DNA from: Azolla caroliniana
Lineage: Eukaryota; Polypodiophyta
DNA length: 64,000 nucleotides
Assembly (NCBI GenBank): GCA_043228905.1
Contig: JBHGNT010000018.1
Span: 4,588,001 to 4,652,000 of the forward strand
Reading direction: 5' to 3'
Shown here: positions 62,874 through 64,000 of the stretch, piece after piece
Numbering within the stretch: the first letter of the stretch is position 1
Layout of the letters: each line of letters starts with the position of its first letter
Translations under genes and position numbers: made by a program
Notes under the pieces: model-generated
Databases searched by the model: none
The model's input: the letters and a program-made list of their open reading frames with translations, nothing else
Told to the model about the DNA's origin: nothing

Positions 62874-63033
62874 TATGTCAATTCTTCTTCTTCTTCTTCT
62901 CTCTTCGAATGCGAGCTATGTAGTGAAGCTACGATAGCGATGAGCCGGTTCTTGGTTGTCGGCGTGGAGCACAACACATGATCATTGATGAGGCGAATGG
63001 GCTAGATCGAGCTACCAAATCGCTCTAATACCA

Positions 63034-63110
63034 TGTAAAGAATCAAGAGATGGATTCTTGTGAAGCGGAATAGGTGTGAATTGTGTGTGTGTGTGGGTGT
63101 GTGTGTGTAT

Positions 63111-63154
<44 letters not shown>

Positions 63155-63463
63155 CACACACACACACACACACAGAGTATACACAAGGTTAAGTATATTA
63201 ACAAAGGAGAAAGACATGACACAATACAAGGTGGGAGGAGGGTGCTTTATATAGTCACCCTCTCTCTTCATTAACTACAAGACTCATGGAGCATGGGGAA
63301 TGTGAAAGCTCATAAGTTATGTGTCATAGAATATGATTTTATGACTCATACTAAATGCTAGAATACAAAGAGGTGACATAATGGTGACTCTTGACCATTG
63401 GAGTGTCTATTCACTCTCAAGGTGAGTTCACACACTAGACCAAGTTGAGCTTGATTCTCAACA
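63034..63463 (-). repeat. Copia 5' LTR
   Basis: 430 bp with (GT)n, (GA)n and (CA)n tracts at 63080-63172, longer than in the 3' LTR. TATATAAAG at 63253-63245 (minus). Followed on the minus strand by the primer site. Confidence 0.95.
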
Positions 63464-63602
63464 CTATGTTAATGTGCTACTTTTCCTCTTCTCCTCTTGA
63501 GCTAAGCTTCCATTTTGTGTTTTATTCATTCTCCTCTACTCCCTAGTCCAAGACCCCCGTGGTCTCGCCTCGAATCCTACACGTACTCGCGGAAAACCGT
63601 GA

Positions 63603-64000
63603 CAATGGGCATGAGCGACCATGTGCGGTCCTCTTCGGGAACTGGAACATGAATACCAACGGGCGTGAATGACCATGTGTGGTCCTTGTCAAGAGTTGGA
63701 ACATGAGCACCAACGGGCGTGAGCGACCATGTATGGTCCTCACCGAGAACTGGAACATGAATAGCAGCAGGCATGAACGACCATGTCAGTCATTGTCAGG
63801 ATTTGGAACATGAACAATAGCTGGAGTGAGCGACCATGTGCGGTCCTCATCAGAGACTGGAACACGAACGGGAGTGAGCAACCATGTGTGGCGCTCATCG
63901 GGAATTGGAACATGAGTGACCATGTGCGATCCTCATAAAAAACACGAATGGGCATGAGCGATCATGCGGCCCTCACAGAGAACTGGAACACGAATGGAAG
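63603..64000 (-). repeat. Minisatellite continuing to the right edge
   Basis: Same 40-60-bp units as at 55140-55600 and 56680-56840 (GGGCGTGAGCGACCATGTATGG..., GAACTGGAACATGAA). It continues the internal region of the LTR B element outward; the far end lies outside the window. Confidence 0.75.

Larger units (their letters stand above)
57268..63463 (-). mobile_element. Full-length Ty1/Copia element
   Basis: 6,196 bp, minus orientation. LTRs 63034-63463 (5') and 57268-57657 (3') begin TGTAA and end TCTCAACA; TSD CTATG at 57263-57267 and 63464-63468. The primer site TGGTATTAGAGCG (63033-63021) is close to the initiator-Met type used by plant Copia. Polypurine tract TTGAGGGGGCG lies at 57668-57658. 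The gene order gag, protease, integrase, RT, RNase H is that of Copia. LTRs differ in microsatellite length and at roughly 11 bases, nearly all transitions. The polyprotein is in one frame except for five or more stops and one shift. Confidence 0.95.
56841..63602 (+). mobile_element. Probable solo LTR (about 561 bp), split by a Copia element
   Basis: The outer parts are 56841-57262 and 63464-63602. They start TGTCGTGAAG and end CCGTGACA, inside the minisatellite. A plus-strand TATA box (CTATAAAAGG, about 56986) is followed by a T-rich leader with TTAGGGTTTC repeats. The flanks ACGG and ATGG are only a weak target duplication. The Copia 57268-63463 with its own TSD sits inside. Confidence 0.5.

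Overview
This window is a stretch of a large, repeat-rich plant nuclear genome. About three quarters of it can be assigned to transposable elements, many nested in each other: L1-type LINEs (DUF4283/CCHC ORF1, endonuclease-RT ORF2, zf-RVT tail), one Ty3/Gypsy and two Ty1/Copia elements, a heat-element-bearing family of non-coding LTR repeats, a hAT transposase remnant and several hAT-like non-autonomous elements with 8-bp target duplications. The only convincing host gene (minus strand, 40.5-47.9 kb, eight exons) has an N-terminal calponin-homology domain of the sperm-flagellar SPATA4/SPEF1 type and a tail resembling ciliary JHY proteins. Flowering plants and conifers lack motile sperm, so this points to a fern, lycophyte, cycad or Ginkgo-like plant (inference).

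Layout. 0-1.1 kb: end of a hAT transposon. 1.6-6.7 kb: a decayed multi-exon gene with a TATA box, a first intron carrying an array of 25-bp palindromes on a 51-bp period, a ParB/sulfiredoxin-fold-like domain and a beta-class (DPPY-then-FxGxG order) amino DNA-methyltransferase domain. This is the most unusual object in the window. 7.6-10.5 kb: LINE tails in both orientations and a hAT-like element. 10.6-25.3 kb: a minus-strand LINE split by a complete Gypsy element (15334-24404, 454-bp LTRs, TSD GACAA) and by a ~560-bp LTR-like insertion. 25.5-29.6 kb: AT-rich, with old LINE pieces. 29.7-36.1 kb: a second minus-strand LINE with an exact in-frame 291-bp duplication and a 572-bp hAT-like insertion. 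36.3-39 kb: LINE 3' ends, a long foldback and an 826-bp hAT-like element. 40.5-48 kb: the flagellar-type gene, with a LINE in its fourth intron. 48.1-49.6 kb: another LINE piece with a triplicated segment.

49.8-64 kb: Copia LTR and internal remnants (49.8-54.5 kb), two LTRs of a non-coding family with heat-shock-like elements upstream of a TATA box (54.6-56.5 kb), minisatellite arrays, a probable solo LTR, and inside that a full-length minus-strand Copia element (57268-63463, TSD CTATG, initiator-Met-type primer site).

Almost every coding region here is broken by stops or frameshifts. Those in the Gypsy element fit C-to-T/G-to-A transitions, as expected for methylated, silenced repeats. Exceptions are the flagellar-type gene, whose eight exons join in phase, and the 789-codon third ORF of the Gypsy element, which is intact. 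All homology statements come from reading motifs by eye; no database search was run.
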